This document shows positions 17,972 through 25,916 of a stretch of 64,000 bases of DNA, one piece after another. Below the pieces are notes generated by a model, which worked only from the letters and a program-made list of their open reading frames with translations, searched no databases and had not been told where the DNA came from. The stretch's first letter is position 1; the number at the start of each line of letters is the position of its first letter. The stretch covers positions 1-64,000 of the forward strand of contig NZ_REHC01000002.1 of NCBI RefSeq assembly GCF_003692965.1. Direction: 5' to 3'. The DNA comes from Lactobacillus sp. ESL0246. Its GTDB lineage: Bacteria; Bacillota; Bacilli; Lactobacillales; Lactobacillaceae. Position numbers and translations under genes: made by a program.

Positions 17972-18733
17972 ATGTCTACCGTTAAAATTAGAAATGTTGT
18001 TTTGGGAGAAGGTTTACCTAAAATTGCTGTACCTAATGTTGGAACAACTGAAGAAGAAATTTTATCAGCATCTCAAACAATTAAAGCAGCTTCCCCCGAT
18101 TTAATGGAATGGCGAATTGATTATTACAATGATGGTATTAAAGATGGATCATCATTAATTAATACCGCTAAAAAAGTACGCCAAGCAGTTAATGAATTAC
18201 CAATTTTGGTTACTTTTAGATCCAAAAATGAAGGCGGTGTGTGTAATTTAGATGAAGATAAGTATTTTGATTTACTAGAAGAAGTTATTACTAATCGCAT
18301 AGGTGATGCTATTGATATTGAGCTTTTCCATGATGAGGATAGTGTCAAAAAAATAACAAATCTGGCACATGATTATAATATTGTTGTGATTATGAGTAAC
18401 CATGACTTTGAAAAGGTTCCAGCAAAAGACGTAATTGAGTTTCGCCTGCAAAAAATGGCTGAGCTTGGTGCTGATGTGTCAAAATTGGCATGCATGCCTC
18501 ATTCTTCTAAGGATGTGTTAACTCTACTTGAAGCTACACAATCAACTTCTGAAATGATCAATACACCGTTAATAACAATGGCAATGGGAGATTTAGGTAA
18601 AGTAACAAGGATATCTGGACAAATTTTTGGTTCATGTCTATCTTTTGGTGCTGTGGGACAGACCTCTGCACCGGGGCAATTATCAATTGAAGATTTGCGT
18701 AGTGCAGAAAGTTTTTTAGAACTGCATGAATAA
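17972..18733 (+). CDS. aroD: Type I 3-dehydroquinate dehydratase
   Basis: A 253-residue class I dehydroquinase interconverting 3-dehydroquinate and 3-dehydroshikimate through a Schiff base. The imine Lys is Lys171 (DVSKLACMP) and the general base is His144 (MSNHDF). EWRID near residue 46 and TFRS near 81 are family substrate contacts. GAGGG before ATG 17972 sets the start, 13 nt after aroE. With AroE it links quinate, dehydroquinate, dehydroshikimate and shikimate. A strong terminator follows. Confidence 0.95.
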   Translation: MSTVKIRNVVLGEGLPKIAVPNVGTTEEEILSASQTIKAASPDLMEWRIDYYNDGIKDGSSLINTAKKVRQAVNELPILVTFRSKNEGGVCNLDEDKYFDLLEEVITNRIGDAIDIELFHDEDSVKKITNLAHDYNIVVIMSNHDFEKVPAKDVIEFRLQKMAELGADVSKLACMPHSSKDVLTLLEATQSTSEMINTPLITMAMGDLGKVTRISGQIFGSCLSFGAVGQTSAPGQLSIEDLRSAESFLELHE

Positions 18734-18781
18734 TATAGGTATTAGTGAAGAGTCAGGAAGTTTTCTAAAAAATAAATAGTT

Positions 18782-18822
18782 AAGGACTAGTCCATGGTAG
18801 TAAATCATAGACTAGTCCTTTT
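18782..18822 (+). terminator. Terminator of the aroE-aroD operon
   Basis: An 11-bp perfect stem, AAGGACTAGTC with GACTAGTCCTT, followed by TTTT. Confidence 0.85.
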
Positions 18823-18921
18823 GCGATAGATAAGCCAAAATGACAATCTTCTCAAAGTATTATAACGTAGTAATTATTTGTTCCGAATAATACCAATTTT
18901 TCAAATTTAAAATTAACGTAA

Positions 18922-18999
18922 AAACCCTCTAGATAAAAACATGCATATTAATGTTAGAGATACATCTAACTCTTAATTACATATCAATCTAGAGGGTTT
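18922..18999 (-). repeat. Long-loop inverted repeat, probable terminator for the cytochrome b5-like gene
   Basis: AAACCCTCTAGAT (18922-18934) and ATCTAGAGGGTTT (18987-18999) form a perfect 13-bp stem around a 52-nt loop, which itself contains TTAGAGATACATCTAA. On the minus strand the stem is followed by a short T run, fitting termination after the gene at 19249-19019. The long loop is unusual for a simple terminator. Confidence 0.6.
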
Positions 19000-19018
19000 A
19001 AGTTATGTTTAAAGATAA

Positions 19019-19249
19019 TTAATCTTCATAAGTCCCAACTTGTTTTAATTTACTCAAAACGCTCTCACCGTGTGGTGATTGACCAATAGCTACAGTTAAA
19101 TCACGACCAGCTAAGTTGCCGTGATGTTCGCCTTCGGCCCAATGAGCATTACCGGTAACATCGTATACATTACCCTTGATTGCAACATAGGCTGGATTAC
19201 CATTTTTACCATCGTATTTTGCTAAAGTTTCTTTTGTGAACTTTTCCAT
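19019..19249 (-). CDS. Cytochrome b5-like heme-binding domain protein
   Basis: A 76-residue single-domain protein matching the short bacterial cytochrome b5-like family: YVAIKGNVYDVT, then HWAEGEHHGNLAGRDLT and SPHGESVL, where the two His (HHG and PHG) are in heme-ligand position. No signal peptide or membrane anchor, so cytoplasmic. Ribosome-binding site GAGGTG precedes the ATG. Lactobacilli generally do not make heme, so it either uses acquired heme or binds another ligand. Its partner is unknown. Confidence 0.8.
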   Translation of the reverse strand: MEKFTKETLAKYDGKNGNPAYVAIKGNVYDVTGNAHWAEGEHHGNLAGRDLTVAIGQSPHGESVLSKLKQVGTYED

Positions 19250-19319
19250 AAGTACACCTCTTTCAATAATAGAACAAAATATTTTCTTCTATTAGAATAA
19301 GTCATAGCGTTTGCTAAGT

Positions 19320-20207
19320 CTAATTATATGCTTGGTCACTTTTATAGTTATACCGCCAACCTGCAATATCCCACGGAGTAAAGTTAGGCGTAAATTTACG
19401 CTGATAAATTTTTTCGTATGCTGTGATCTTTTGTTGATAATCAATTGCAAGCATTTGCTTAGAATTTTCATTTACGTCTAACTGAAAATTAGGATAAATT
19501 GTTGGTAAAACATGTACTACGTATTGCGTTTGGTAAAAATTAGGATGATTCTTTTCTAATTTATCTATTGTTTTGATTTCAATAAATGTGGAAATTACAG
19601 GAACGTTTTGTTGGGCTGCAAAATAGTATGCTCCACGATGAAGTGGTCTGGGTTTGCGATAATTCCACCACATTTCTTGTTCGGGATAAATTAGGATCCA
19701 TTTGTTTTGTATTAAAGCATCATGTAAATGACGAGGAAATTCTTTACCAATATAATTAGGACTTTCAATTAGTGGGATTGTTCCTACATAGTTCATCAAA
19801 TAGCAGAGAATCCCAGGTAACTTCAAATTAGTATCTTCGATTACAATTTTTAGATCATGGTGGCTTTTTGAAGCTAAATTTTTAATTGGTAATGAATCGA
19901 TTTGATTGAAGTGATTAACAGTGATGATTGCGCCACCTTGGGGTAAATTCGTCAAATTTTCAAGTCCAGTAAACGCAGTTGATGAAGTCAAGCTGTGCAT
20001 TAGCGTACTGAAGACTAGGTGTCCAATTCGATTGTTTATTTTTCCTTTGTAATGAGTTTGTTGCTCCCAAAAAGATTTTACAAGTTTTTGCCTTTTGGCT
20101 AATGATAAAACTGGATCATCTACTTCAACTTTAGCATCCCAATCTTGGCGGGCAATGGCCTGTTTAATATTTTTAATAACTTGTTCGCGATTATCACCAA
20201 TGATCAT
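19320..20207 (-). CDS. PlsC-type acyltransferase
   Basis: A 295-residue lysophospholipid/glycolipid acyltransferase-like protein. The acyltransferase motif I is NHFNQID (HX4D), and motif III-like IYPEQEMWWNYRKPRP follows about 90 residues later. The N-terminal 60 residues are an extra region. It overlaps the upstream GT8 gene by 4 nt, so the two are coupled. Last gene of a four-gene operon with two GT8 glycosyltransferases and another PlsC protein; an acylated glycolipid or envelope polymer product is likely. Confidence 0.82.
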   Translation of the reverse strand: MIIGDNREQVIKNIKQAIARQDWDAKVEVDDPVLSLAKRQKLVKSFWEQQTHYKGKINNRIGHLVFSTLMHSLTSSTAFTGLENLTNLPQGGAIITVNHFNQIDSLPIKNLASKSHHDLKIVIEDTNLKLPGILCYLMNYVGTIPLIESPNYIGKEFPRHLHDALIQNKWILIYPEQEMWWNYRKPRPLHRGAYYFAAQQNVPVISTFIEIKTIDKLEKNHPNFYQTQYVVHVLPTIYPNFQLDVNENSKQMLAIDYQQKITAYEKIYQRKFTPNFTPWDIAGWRYNYKSDQAYN

Positions 20208-21151
20208 AGCGTGACAGGTCCTTGCTCTTTAATTTTTGCCCAATTATTAGGCTGTTTCGCTATTGTATCGCTTTTGGCCAGCATGTGATCTAATTTATGC
20301 CGGTCTTCTTCACGCTCTTCATTGGTATAGTTATCCAGTCCTGCTTTTAATTCAGCATAAAACTTAGTTTCTTTAGCATTAGTCCAGAAATATTGCTCAT
20401 ATTGGATACCGGTAAAATGCCATGGCTTGAAGAAGAGATTATAGTGAATTAGGCTAGGATTGGGCAAGGGAACAGTATTTTCATTTGGCATGGCATCCCA
20501 CTTCAGGTTCAAATGTAAAATCCGTTTGTCACAAATTTCATTTAAGTAGTCTTGATCTGTGGCAATACAATCAAAGTGGTATTTTGTCAGTAAATTCATA
20601 AAGTGGTCAGTAAATCCTTCATCTCGGAAAGCTTTACAATTCAACACAAGCATTCCTGAATTGATATAAGTCTTAGGATCAAGTGCTAAATCTTTTTTGA
20701 TGTAAGTAATCATTTCAGGAACATATTGAATCGAAGAATCCATACATGCTCCCAATAAATTATTGCCTAACTCGGTTTTGTATAATTTAGCAATATCATC
20801 GTTTAAAATGGTATCACTGTCAATATAAATAGCCTTATCGTATTGTGGAAATAGGTCAGGAATAAATAAACGATAAAAGATTGACATTGTAAAAAATTCA
20901 CCACGTAAATAGTTCTCGCTGCGGTTTTCAATTGGTGCGACAATTTCGTCACTAATTGTAAAGAACTCAACATGAACGTTGTTTGAACCTAATTCGAGTA
21001 AATCTTTTTGGTGTTGTTGACTTAAATCCTGACATAAAAAGTAAATTGTATAGTCTTTTTGAGGGTTAGTATGCTTTACCAAAGAATGAAGCGAAACTGC
21101 CGCATATTTTGTAAAGTCATCACTGATAGCATAAAAAATAGGTATAGTCAT
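20204..21151 (-). CDS. Family 8 glycosyltransferase
   Basis: A 315-residue GT8 enzyme (retaining glucosyl/galactosyltransferase class). The DxD metal site is IYIDSDTILNDD near residue 95. INSGMLVLN, TDQDYLNEIC and KPWHFTG-like NLFFKPWH are typical of the LPS galactosyl/glucosyltransferase subgroup. No transmembrane segment. Shares the operon with the GT8 at 21170. Confidence 0.9.
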   Translation of the reverse strand: MTIPIFYAISDDFTKYAAVSLHSLVKHTNPQKDYTIYFLCQDLSQQHQKDLLELGSNNVHVEFFTISDEIVAPIENRSENYLRGEFFTMSIFYRLFIPDLFPQYDKAIYIDSDTILNDDIAKLYKTELGNNLLGACMDSSIQYVPEMITYIKKDLALDPKTYINSGMLVLNCKAFRDEGFTDHFMNLLTKYHFDCIATDQDYLNEICDKRILHLNLKWDAMPNENTVPLPNPSLIHYNLFFKPWHFTGIQYEQYFWTNAKETKFYAELKAGLDNYTNEEREEDRHKLDHMLAKSDTIAKQPNNWAKIKEQGPVTL

Positions 21152-21169
21152 AATTTTCTCCGAAATATA

Positions 21170-22009
21170 TTACTTTTTAATTAGATTCTCTTTTAAATCG
21201 AGATACTGTTCCAAGATATCATCATATTCATATAATTTTAGCACATCATGAACTCGTTGCACTTCCCAAGGCTTAACTGTCAAAGTATGGAAGAAAGGCC
21301 AAAAGCGAAAACTGGTAGTAAAATGTTGAATTACAGTGTCAGATTGTAAGTGATACTGTTCGTTGTAGCGTCGGGGAGCAATTTTTTTCTTTTGCGCAAA
21401 ATGATTGAGTGCTGATTGATCAGGCATAAAAACAGTTCGTGTTTGTAGTAAATAGCGAATTTTACTAAATAGATTTGTGTTTCTGATTTCCACTAAATTA
21501 AGTAATAGTACCCCAGAATTAATGTAATCAAATATTTTATGTTGATGTAAGTTGTGAAAGAAGAATCGTCCCCAATAATCAAGAACCCCAATAAATTCGG
21601 TATTTGTTAAATCTTGTTGGTAAAATTCAGTAAGACTCCGGCGATCGATAATGTCAGCGTCAAGATAAAGAATCTTCTCTGGCAATTGTGGAACTTCATC
21701 CGCATATAGTCTAAGCATAGCATAGGGAGTAAAATGTGTGCTCATATTAGCAAGCAGTGGCTCTTTAACGAAGAGTTCAGTACAGTCGATCAAATTTAAA
21801 GTGTTTTGTGGATTGTGCTTAATGAGAATAGTCTTGAGATAATCAGCTGCATGTTTGCTAAAAGGCTGAAACTTCTTTCGGTGACTTTGAGTGTACATTG
21901 TCAAAATATAAATGTGGAGTTCATTAGCAGCACTATTTTTTAACAAGGAAAGAATAGCGATTAAAATTCCATCTTCAGCATGATGATCACCACAAAAAAG
22001 AATATTCAT
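21170..22009 (-). CDS. Family 8 glycosyltransferase
   Basis: A 279-residue GT8 enzyme with ILYLDADIIDRRS (DxD) near residue 97, YINSGVLLLN and MPDQSALNHFA, the same order of motifs as the downstream GT8. The two are diverged paralogues, so they likely add successive sugars. GGAG lies before the ATG. The gap to the upstream PlsC gene is 15 nt. Confidence 0.9.
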   Translation of the reverse strand: MNILFCGDHHAEDGILIAILSLLKNSAANELHIYILTMYTQSHRKKFQPFSKHAADYLKTILIKHNPQNTLNLIDCTELFVKEPLLANMSTHFTPYAMLRLYADEVPQLPEKILYLDADIIDRRSLTEFYQQDLTNTEFIGVLDYWGRFFFHNLHQHKIFDYINSGVLLLNLVEIRNTNLFSKIRYLLQTRTVFMPDQSALNHFAQKKKIAPRRYNEQYHLQSDTVIQHFTTSFRFWPFFHTLTVKPWEVQRVHDVLKLYEYDDILEQYLDLKENLIKK

Positions 22010-22024
22010 TTGGAACTCCTTAAA

Positions 22025-22786
22025 TTAAATTTTTTCATACGTATAATACTCGTAATTGCTTTGTGCTGCCCTTTTTTTCATTGTGAGATAAATTTGATCG
22101 TGCAATTTTTGTTGAGCCATCTTTTGACTAAGATGAAGATCAGAATAATACGGACCATCAAGATAAACAGTGATTTGTGGCCGCATGCCATGCTTAGGTT
22201 TTGAATAGGTTGTAGTCATGACAAAACTTGGAGCATTAAGCATAATTGGAAAGTGCATGCTGGTTGAAGGAAATGGACGAATCTTAGTGTAATATGGCCA
22301 AACGTGGGCCTCAGGATAGATTACAACGACCTTATTTTTGTGAATAATATACTTTACGGCATGGATTAGGTTAGCAGTTTGTTTGACAGTCTGTCCCACT
22401 GGTAAACCAAAATAGGGTAAAACAAGTTTTCCCAAGATGGGGATGCCCCAATTAGCTTGTGAGCCAATGGCATAATATTTTCTAGCTGGAATAATACTGA
22501 GTGGTAAGATAACATCACCAAAAGGCTGGGTGTGGTTGCCATAAATAAAGTAACCTTGTTGAGCAACTGTATGAAGTTTATTTGCTCCCGCTATGCGAAT
22601 ATCCATTATTAATTTAGTATAAATCAAGCTAATGATAGATGCAGTTGGTCGAATGATAGCAGACCAAATTTTGCTACCAAGAGAAGTAGGGAAAATTGAA
22701 TAAGTATCAGGTAAATGATAGTTTTGCGTGTGAGTAGTTACAACATCATCACTTAAGTAATGATAACGAAATTTTTTCTTTCCCAT
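22025..22786 (-). CDS. PlsC-type acyltransferase
   Basis: A 253-residue acyltransferase of the PlsC superfamily: motif I GNHTQPFGD (HX4D), then PYFGLPVGQ and VVIYPEAHVWPYYTKIRPFP. Hydrophobic stretch near residues 35-55. First gene of the PlsC-GT8-GT8-PlsC operon; AAAGGATAA lies upstream of the ATG. Confidence 0.82.
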   Translation of the reverse strand: MGKKKFRYHYLSDDVVTTHTQNYHLPDTYSIFPTSLGSKIWSAIIRPTASIISLIYTKLIMDIRIAGANKLHTVAQQGYFIYGNHTQPFGDVILPLSIIPARKYYAIGSQANWGIPILGKLVLPYFGLPVGQTVKQTANLIHAVKYIIHKNKVVVIYPEAHVWPYYTKIRPFPSTSMHFPIMLNAPSFVMTTTYSKPKHGMRPQITVYLDGPYYSDLHLSQKMAQQKLHDQIYLTMKKRAAQSNYEYYTYEKI

Positions 22787-22910
22787 AAATTATCCTTTCA
22801 ATACTAAATAATTTTATCATGAATTTTTAAGTTTAAAAAGAGAGGTATATTACTCAGAAAAAGAAAGTTATTACACAATGATATTTCATTTACTATAGCA
22901 AACGTTATTT

Positions 22911-22981
22911 GTAATTACGTTTTTTGAATTTTTGGTTTGATTTCGCTTACAATATTGCTTAGAATTATATTATGTAATTAC
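22911..22981 (+). promoter_or_regulatory. Paired GTAATTAC palindromes in the deoC promoter
   Basis: The 8-bp palindrome GTAATTAC occurs at 22911-22918 and 22974-22981, the second directly after a TATTAT -10-like element and before the ribosome-binding site. The GT-N4-AC form suits a GntR-family repressor such as the one encoded just downstream of deoC. Inferred from symmetry and position. Confidence 0.45.
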
Positions 22982-22995
22982 AAAAGGAGAAAAAG

Positions 22996-23703
22996 ATGAA
23001 ATATACTATTGATGATTTTGCTCAATTAATTGATCATACAAATTTGCATGCGAACGCGACAGAAGCCGATATGAAAAAACTTTGTGATGAAGCAAAAAAA
23101 TATCATTTTAAAATGGTAGCGATTAACCAAGTACAATCAAAATTTTGTGCAAAACAATTAGAACAAACAGATATTGATACTGGTGCGGCAATTAGTTTTC
23201 CATTAGGTCAAACAACTATCGCATGTAAGGTAGCAGAAACAAAGGATGCTTTATTAAACGGTGCAAATGAAATAGATTATGTGGTCAATTTAACACAAGT
23301 ACGGCAGCACAACTGGACATATATTGCAGATGAAATGAATCAAATGGTTGAGTTGTGTCATACCCATCAAGTACCATGTAAAGTAATTTTTGAAAATTGT
23401 TATCTATCAAAAGATGAAATTAAGCAATTAGCTTTAATTGCCAAAAAAGTTAAACCAGATTTTATTAAAACTTCTACTGGTTTTGGTACATCAGGTGCTA
23501 AAGTAGAGGATGTTAAATTGATGAAAGAAATTGTTGGTTCAGATGTGAAAGTCAAGGCGGCTGGCGGGATTCGTAATAGCGATGATTTTTTAGCATTGAT
23601 TGCAGCTGGCGCAGAAAGAATTGGCACTAGCTCTGGTATTAAAATTATAGAAGCACTAAAAAAGCGTTTTAAAGAAGATAATATTGAATCGCTTAAAATC
23701 TAA
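22996..23703 (+). CDS. deoC: Deoxyribose-phosphate aldolase
   Basis: A 235-residue DeoC that splits 2-deoxyribose 5-phosphate into acetaldehyde and glyceraldehyde 3-phosphate. [12 protein letters not shown] at the N-terminus, [13 protein letters not shown] with the Schiff-base Lys, and VKAAGGIRN with the second active-site Lys are all present. AAAGGAG ribosome-binding site. No deoxyribomutase or nucleoside phosphorylase is next to it; a GntR regulator follows after a terminator. Confidence 0.96.
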   Translation: MKYTIDDFAQLIDHTNLHANATEADMKKLCDEAKKYHFKMVAINQVQSKFCAKQLEQTDIDTGAAISFPLGQTTIACKVAETKDALLNGANEIDYVVNLTQVRQHNWTYIADEMNQMVELCHTHQVPCKVIFENCYLSKDEIKQLALIAKKVKPDFIKTSTGFGTSGAKVEDVKLMKEIVGSDVKVKAAGGIRNSDDFLALIAAGAERIGTSSGIKIIEALKKRFKEDNIESLKI

Positions 23704-23720
23704 TTTTTTTAATTTAAACG

Positions 23721-23766
23721 AAATCAGTATGAGCAAAATTAAATTTTACTCATACTGATTTTTTGA
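23721..23766 (+). terminator. Terminator of deoC
   Basis: AATCAGTATGAG pairs with CTCATACTGATT around an AT-rich loop, followed by TTTTTT. Confidence 0.85.
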
Positions 23767-23806
23767 TGTGAATGGTATACTGATTAAATAATGATATAAA
23801 TAGAAA

Positions 23807-24541
23807 GTGATCGAAGTCAAATTGGCAAAAACAGGTAATCCTAAATATCAAATTATTGCTGAAGATCTTTTGCATAAAATTCAAACGGGAATTTACCCCC
23901 AAGACTCAATTATTCCACCTGAAATTGAATTGGCAAACTATTATCAAGTAAGTCGGCCAACTGTGCGGCAGGCTATTTCTACTTTAGTCAATCAAGGTTA
24001 TTTAGAACGCTATCGCAAACGTGGCACAGTGGTTAAAAGAGTTAAAATTGAACAAGAGTTTACTCACTTAATTGAAAGTTACGGCAAAGAAATGAGTGCT
24101 AAGGGAATTTACCCTAAAACTAATTTATTATATTTTCAAGAAGAAAAAGCAAACGAAGAAATTAGTGTCAATTTAAATATCGAGCCACAAACGCCTGTCT
24201 TTAAGTTAGTACGTCTACGTTATGCTGACGAACAGCCCATTGTTTTAGTGACAACTTATATACCGAAAATACGGGTACCAGAACTACTCAAGTATAACTT
24301 TGCTCAAGAATCTTTATATGATGTATTAGAAAAGTATAACTTGAAAGTAACACATGTCATTAGAAAACTTGAAGTAATGGAGGCTGATGAAACCACGGCT
24401 AACTTGTTAAATATTGCAGTTAAACAACCAATATTTTACTTTCATACACAGGGATTGACAGTAGATGAGAGTCCGATTGAGTATTCAATCGCCAAGTATC
24501 GTGGTGATATAAATTCGTTTGTAATTGATGTTCAACGGTAG
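23807..24541 (+). CDS. GntR/HutC-family regulator (UTRA domain)
   Basis: A 244-residue regulator: N-terminal winged HTH (residues about 10-75; ELANYYQVSRPTVRQAISTL) and a C-terminal UTRA effector domain. The chosen start is GTG at 23807 with weak AGAAAG upstream; a TTG at 23822 is an alternative. It probably controls deoC and itself through the GTAATTAC palindromes. Its effector is likely a sugar phosphate, as for other HutC-type proteins. Confidence 0.9.
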   Translation: MIEVKLAKTGNPKYQIIAEDLLHKIQTGIYPQDSIIPPEIELANYYQVSRPTVRQAISTLVNQGYLERYRKRGTVVKRVKIEQEFTHLIESYGKEMSAKGIYPKTNLLYFQEEKANEEISVNLNIEPQTPVFKLVRLRYADEQPIVLVTTYIPKIRVPELLKYNFAQESLYDVLEKYNLKVTHVIRKLEVMEADETTANLLNIAVKQPIFYFHTQGLTVDESPIEYSIAKYRGDINSFVIDVQR

Positions 24542-24658
24542 CTTCTAAACAGTTAAATTATGCCTTGTAACTGCGCAAATAACTATTGAACAAGTTTTTT
24601 TAATAAATACAAGCTCACTTAATTTTGATGGTTGGTCAAAAAAATAAGTTTTAAAAAC

Positions 24659-24690
24659 AAAAAAACACTGCAACAAAGCAGTGCTTTTTC
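24659..24690 (-). terminator. Terminator of tRNA-Lys (left copy)
   Basis: On the minus strand, GCACTGC and GCAGTG(C) form a stem followed by a run of T, directly after the tRNA at 24697. Confidence 0.8.
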
Positions 24691-24696
24691 TATTGA

Positions 24697-24769
24697 TGGG
24701 TGGCCAGGGGTTCGAACCCTGGACCCACGGATTAAGAGTCCGTTGCTCTGCCAGCTGAGCTAGCCACCC
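24697..24769 (-). tRNA. tRNA-Lys (CTT)
   Basis: A 73-nt cloverleaf on the minus strand: acceptor GGGTGGC with GCCACCC, anticodon loop ACTCTTAA (anticodon CTT), T-loop GTTCGAACC, discriminator A. CCA is not encoded. It is identical to the second copy at 24928. Confidence 0.96.
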
Positions 24770-24891
24770 ATTTATTTCTGTTGACAGTTAAACATATTAG
24801 CAATTATTTTCGATTTTGGCAAGTAATTTTTGCAAAAAAGAGGAAACTAGAATTAAATTCATCTTTAATTCTAGTTTAAACAGAGGGTAAC

Positions 24892-24925
24892 AAAAAAGCA
24901 CCGCCTTCTCGCAGTGCTTCTTTTT
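24892..24925 (-). terminator. Terminator of tRNA-Lys (right copy)
   Basis: Minus-strand hairpin AGCACTGC / GCGGTGCT followed by six T. It resembles the terminator of the other copy, so tRNA plus terminator were duplicated together. Confidence 0.8.
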
Positions 24926-24927
24926 AA

Positions 24928-25000
24928 TGGGTGGCCAGGGGTTCGAACCCTGGACCCACGGATTAAGAGTCCGTTGCTCTGCCAGCTGAGCTAGCCACCC
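24928..25000 (-). tRNA. tRNA-Lys (CTT), second copy
   Basis: Identical in sequence to the copy at 24697-24769, with its own terminator, so each is a separate transcription unit. A tandem duplication about 230 bp apart. Confidence 0.96.
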
Positions 25001-25087
25001 AAAATGTTATTATAAATAACCAACGAAAACTATTATGCAATTTTTTAGGTTGGATTGCAAGCTTTTTATTAAATTTCTGTGATTTTT

Positions 25088-25116
25088 TTGGATAATGATC
25101 TAAAAATCAGTATAAT
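25088..25116 (+). promoter_or_regulatory. walR promoter
   Basis: TTGGAT (-35, 25088-25093) and TATAAT (-10, 25111-25116) are separated by 17 bp, 20 bp before the start codon of walR. Confidence 0.65.
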
Positions 25117-25136
25117 ATAGGCAAAGGAGGTTTTCA

Positions 25137-25853
25137 ATGTCAAAGAAGATTCTCGTTGTTGACGATGAAAAACCAATTTCCGATATTATCAAATTTAATT
25201 TGACCAAGGAAGGTTTTGATGTTGACACTGCCTATGATGGCGAAGAAGCAATTAAAAAAGTTGAGGACTATGATCCCGATTTAATGATTTTAGATTTAAT
25301 GCTACCCAAAAAAGATGGATTAGAGGTCGCACGTGAGGTTCGCCAAACACATGATCTACCTATTATTATGGTAACAGCTAAAGATACTGAAATTGATAAG
25401 GTTTTAGGCTTGGAAATGGGTGCGGATGATTATGTTACTAAACCATTCTCTAATCGTGAATTGGTTGCACGTGTTAAGGCTAATCTGCGGCGTCGTAGTA
25501 TTGCCAAAAAGGTTGAGAGTGACAGTGATAATACTTCGACCAAAAATATCACAATTGGTAATTTAGTTATTATGCCCGATGCCTATATCGTTGAAAAGGA
25601 AGGCACCAAAATAGAGCTGACTCATCGTGAATTTGAGTTATTATATTATTTAGCGCAGCATATGGATCAGGTAATGACCAGAGAACATTTATTGCAGACA
25701 GTTTGGGGATATGATTATTTCGGCGATGTTCGGACTGTTGATGTAACTGTTCATCGTTTGCGTGAAAAAATTGAAGATAACCCAATTCAGCCCCAGATTT
25801 TGGTGACTCGCCGTGGTGTAGGCTACTATGTGAAACAGCCGAATGAAGATTAA
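25137..25853 (+). CDS. walR: WalR (YycF) response regulator
   Basis: A 238-residue OmpR/PhoB-type regulator of cell wall homeostasis. Receiver domain residues 3-118 with phosphoacceptor Asp53 (MILDLMLP) and acidic pocket VVDDE; winged-helix DNA-binding domain from about 135 ([28 protein letters not shown]). AAAGGAGG ribosome-binding site. It opens the walRK-yycHI-walJ-htrA block, with a terminator-like hairpin between it and walK. Confidence 0.98.
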   Translation: MSKKILVVDDEKPISDIIKFNLTKEGFDVDTAYDGEEAIKKVEDYDPDLMILDLMLPKKDGLEVAREVRQTHDLPIIMVTAKDTEIDKVLGLEMGADDYVTKPFSNRELVARVKANLRRRSIAKKVESDSDNTSTKNITIGNLVIMPDAYIVEKEGTKIELTHREFELLYYLAQHMDQVMTREHLLQTVWGYDYFGDVRTVDVTVHRLREKIEDNPIQPQILVTRRGVGYYVKQPNED

Positions 25854-25854
25854 C

Positions 25855-25898
25855 AAAGAAAGCCCGCAAAATTATTTTAGTGTGTGGCTTTCTTTTTT
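25855..25898 (+). terminator. Attenuator-like terminator between walR and walK
   Basis: AAAGAAAGCC (25855-25864) pairs perfectly with GGCTTTCTTT (25886-25895) over a 21-nt AT-rich loop and runs into T residues to 25898. It begins just after the walR stop codon. In most relatives these genes are co-transcribed, so partial read-through would set more WalR than WalK. Confidence 0.7.
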
Positions 25899-25916
25899 AG
25901 ATGAATTTTATAAATT

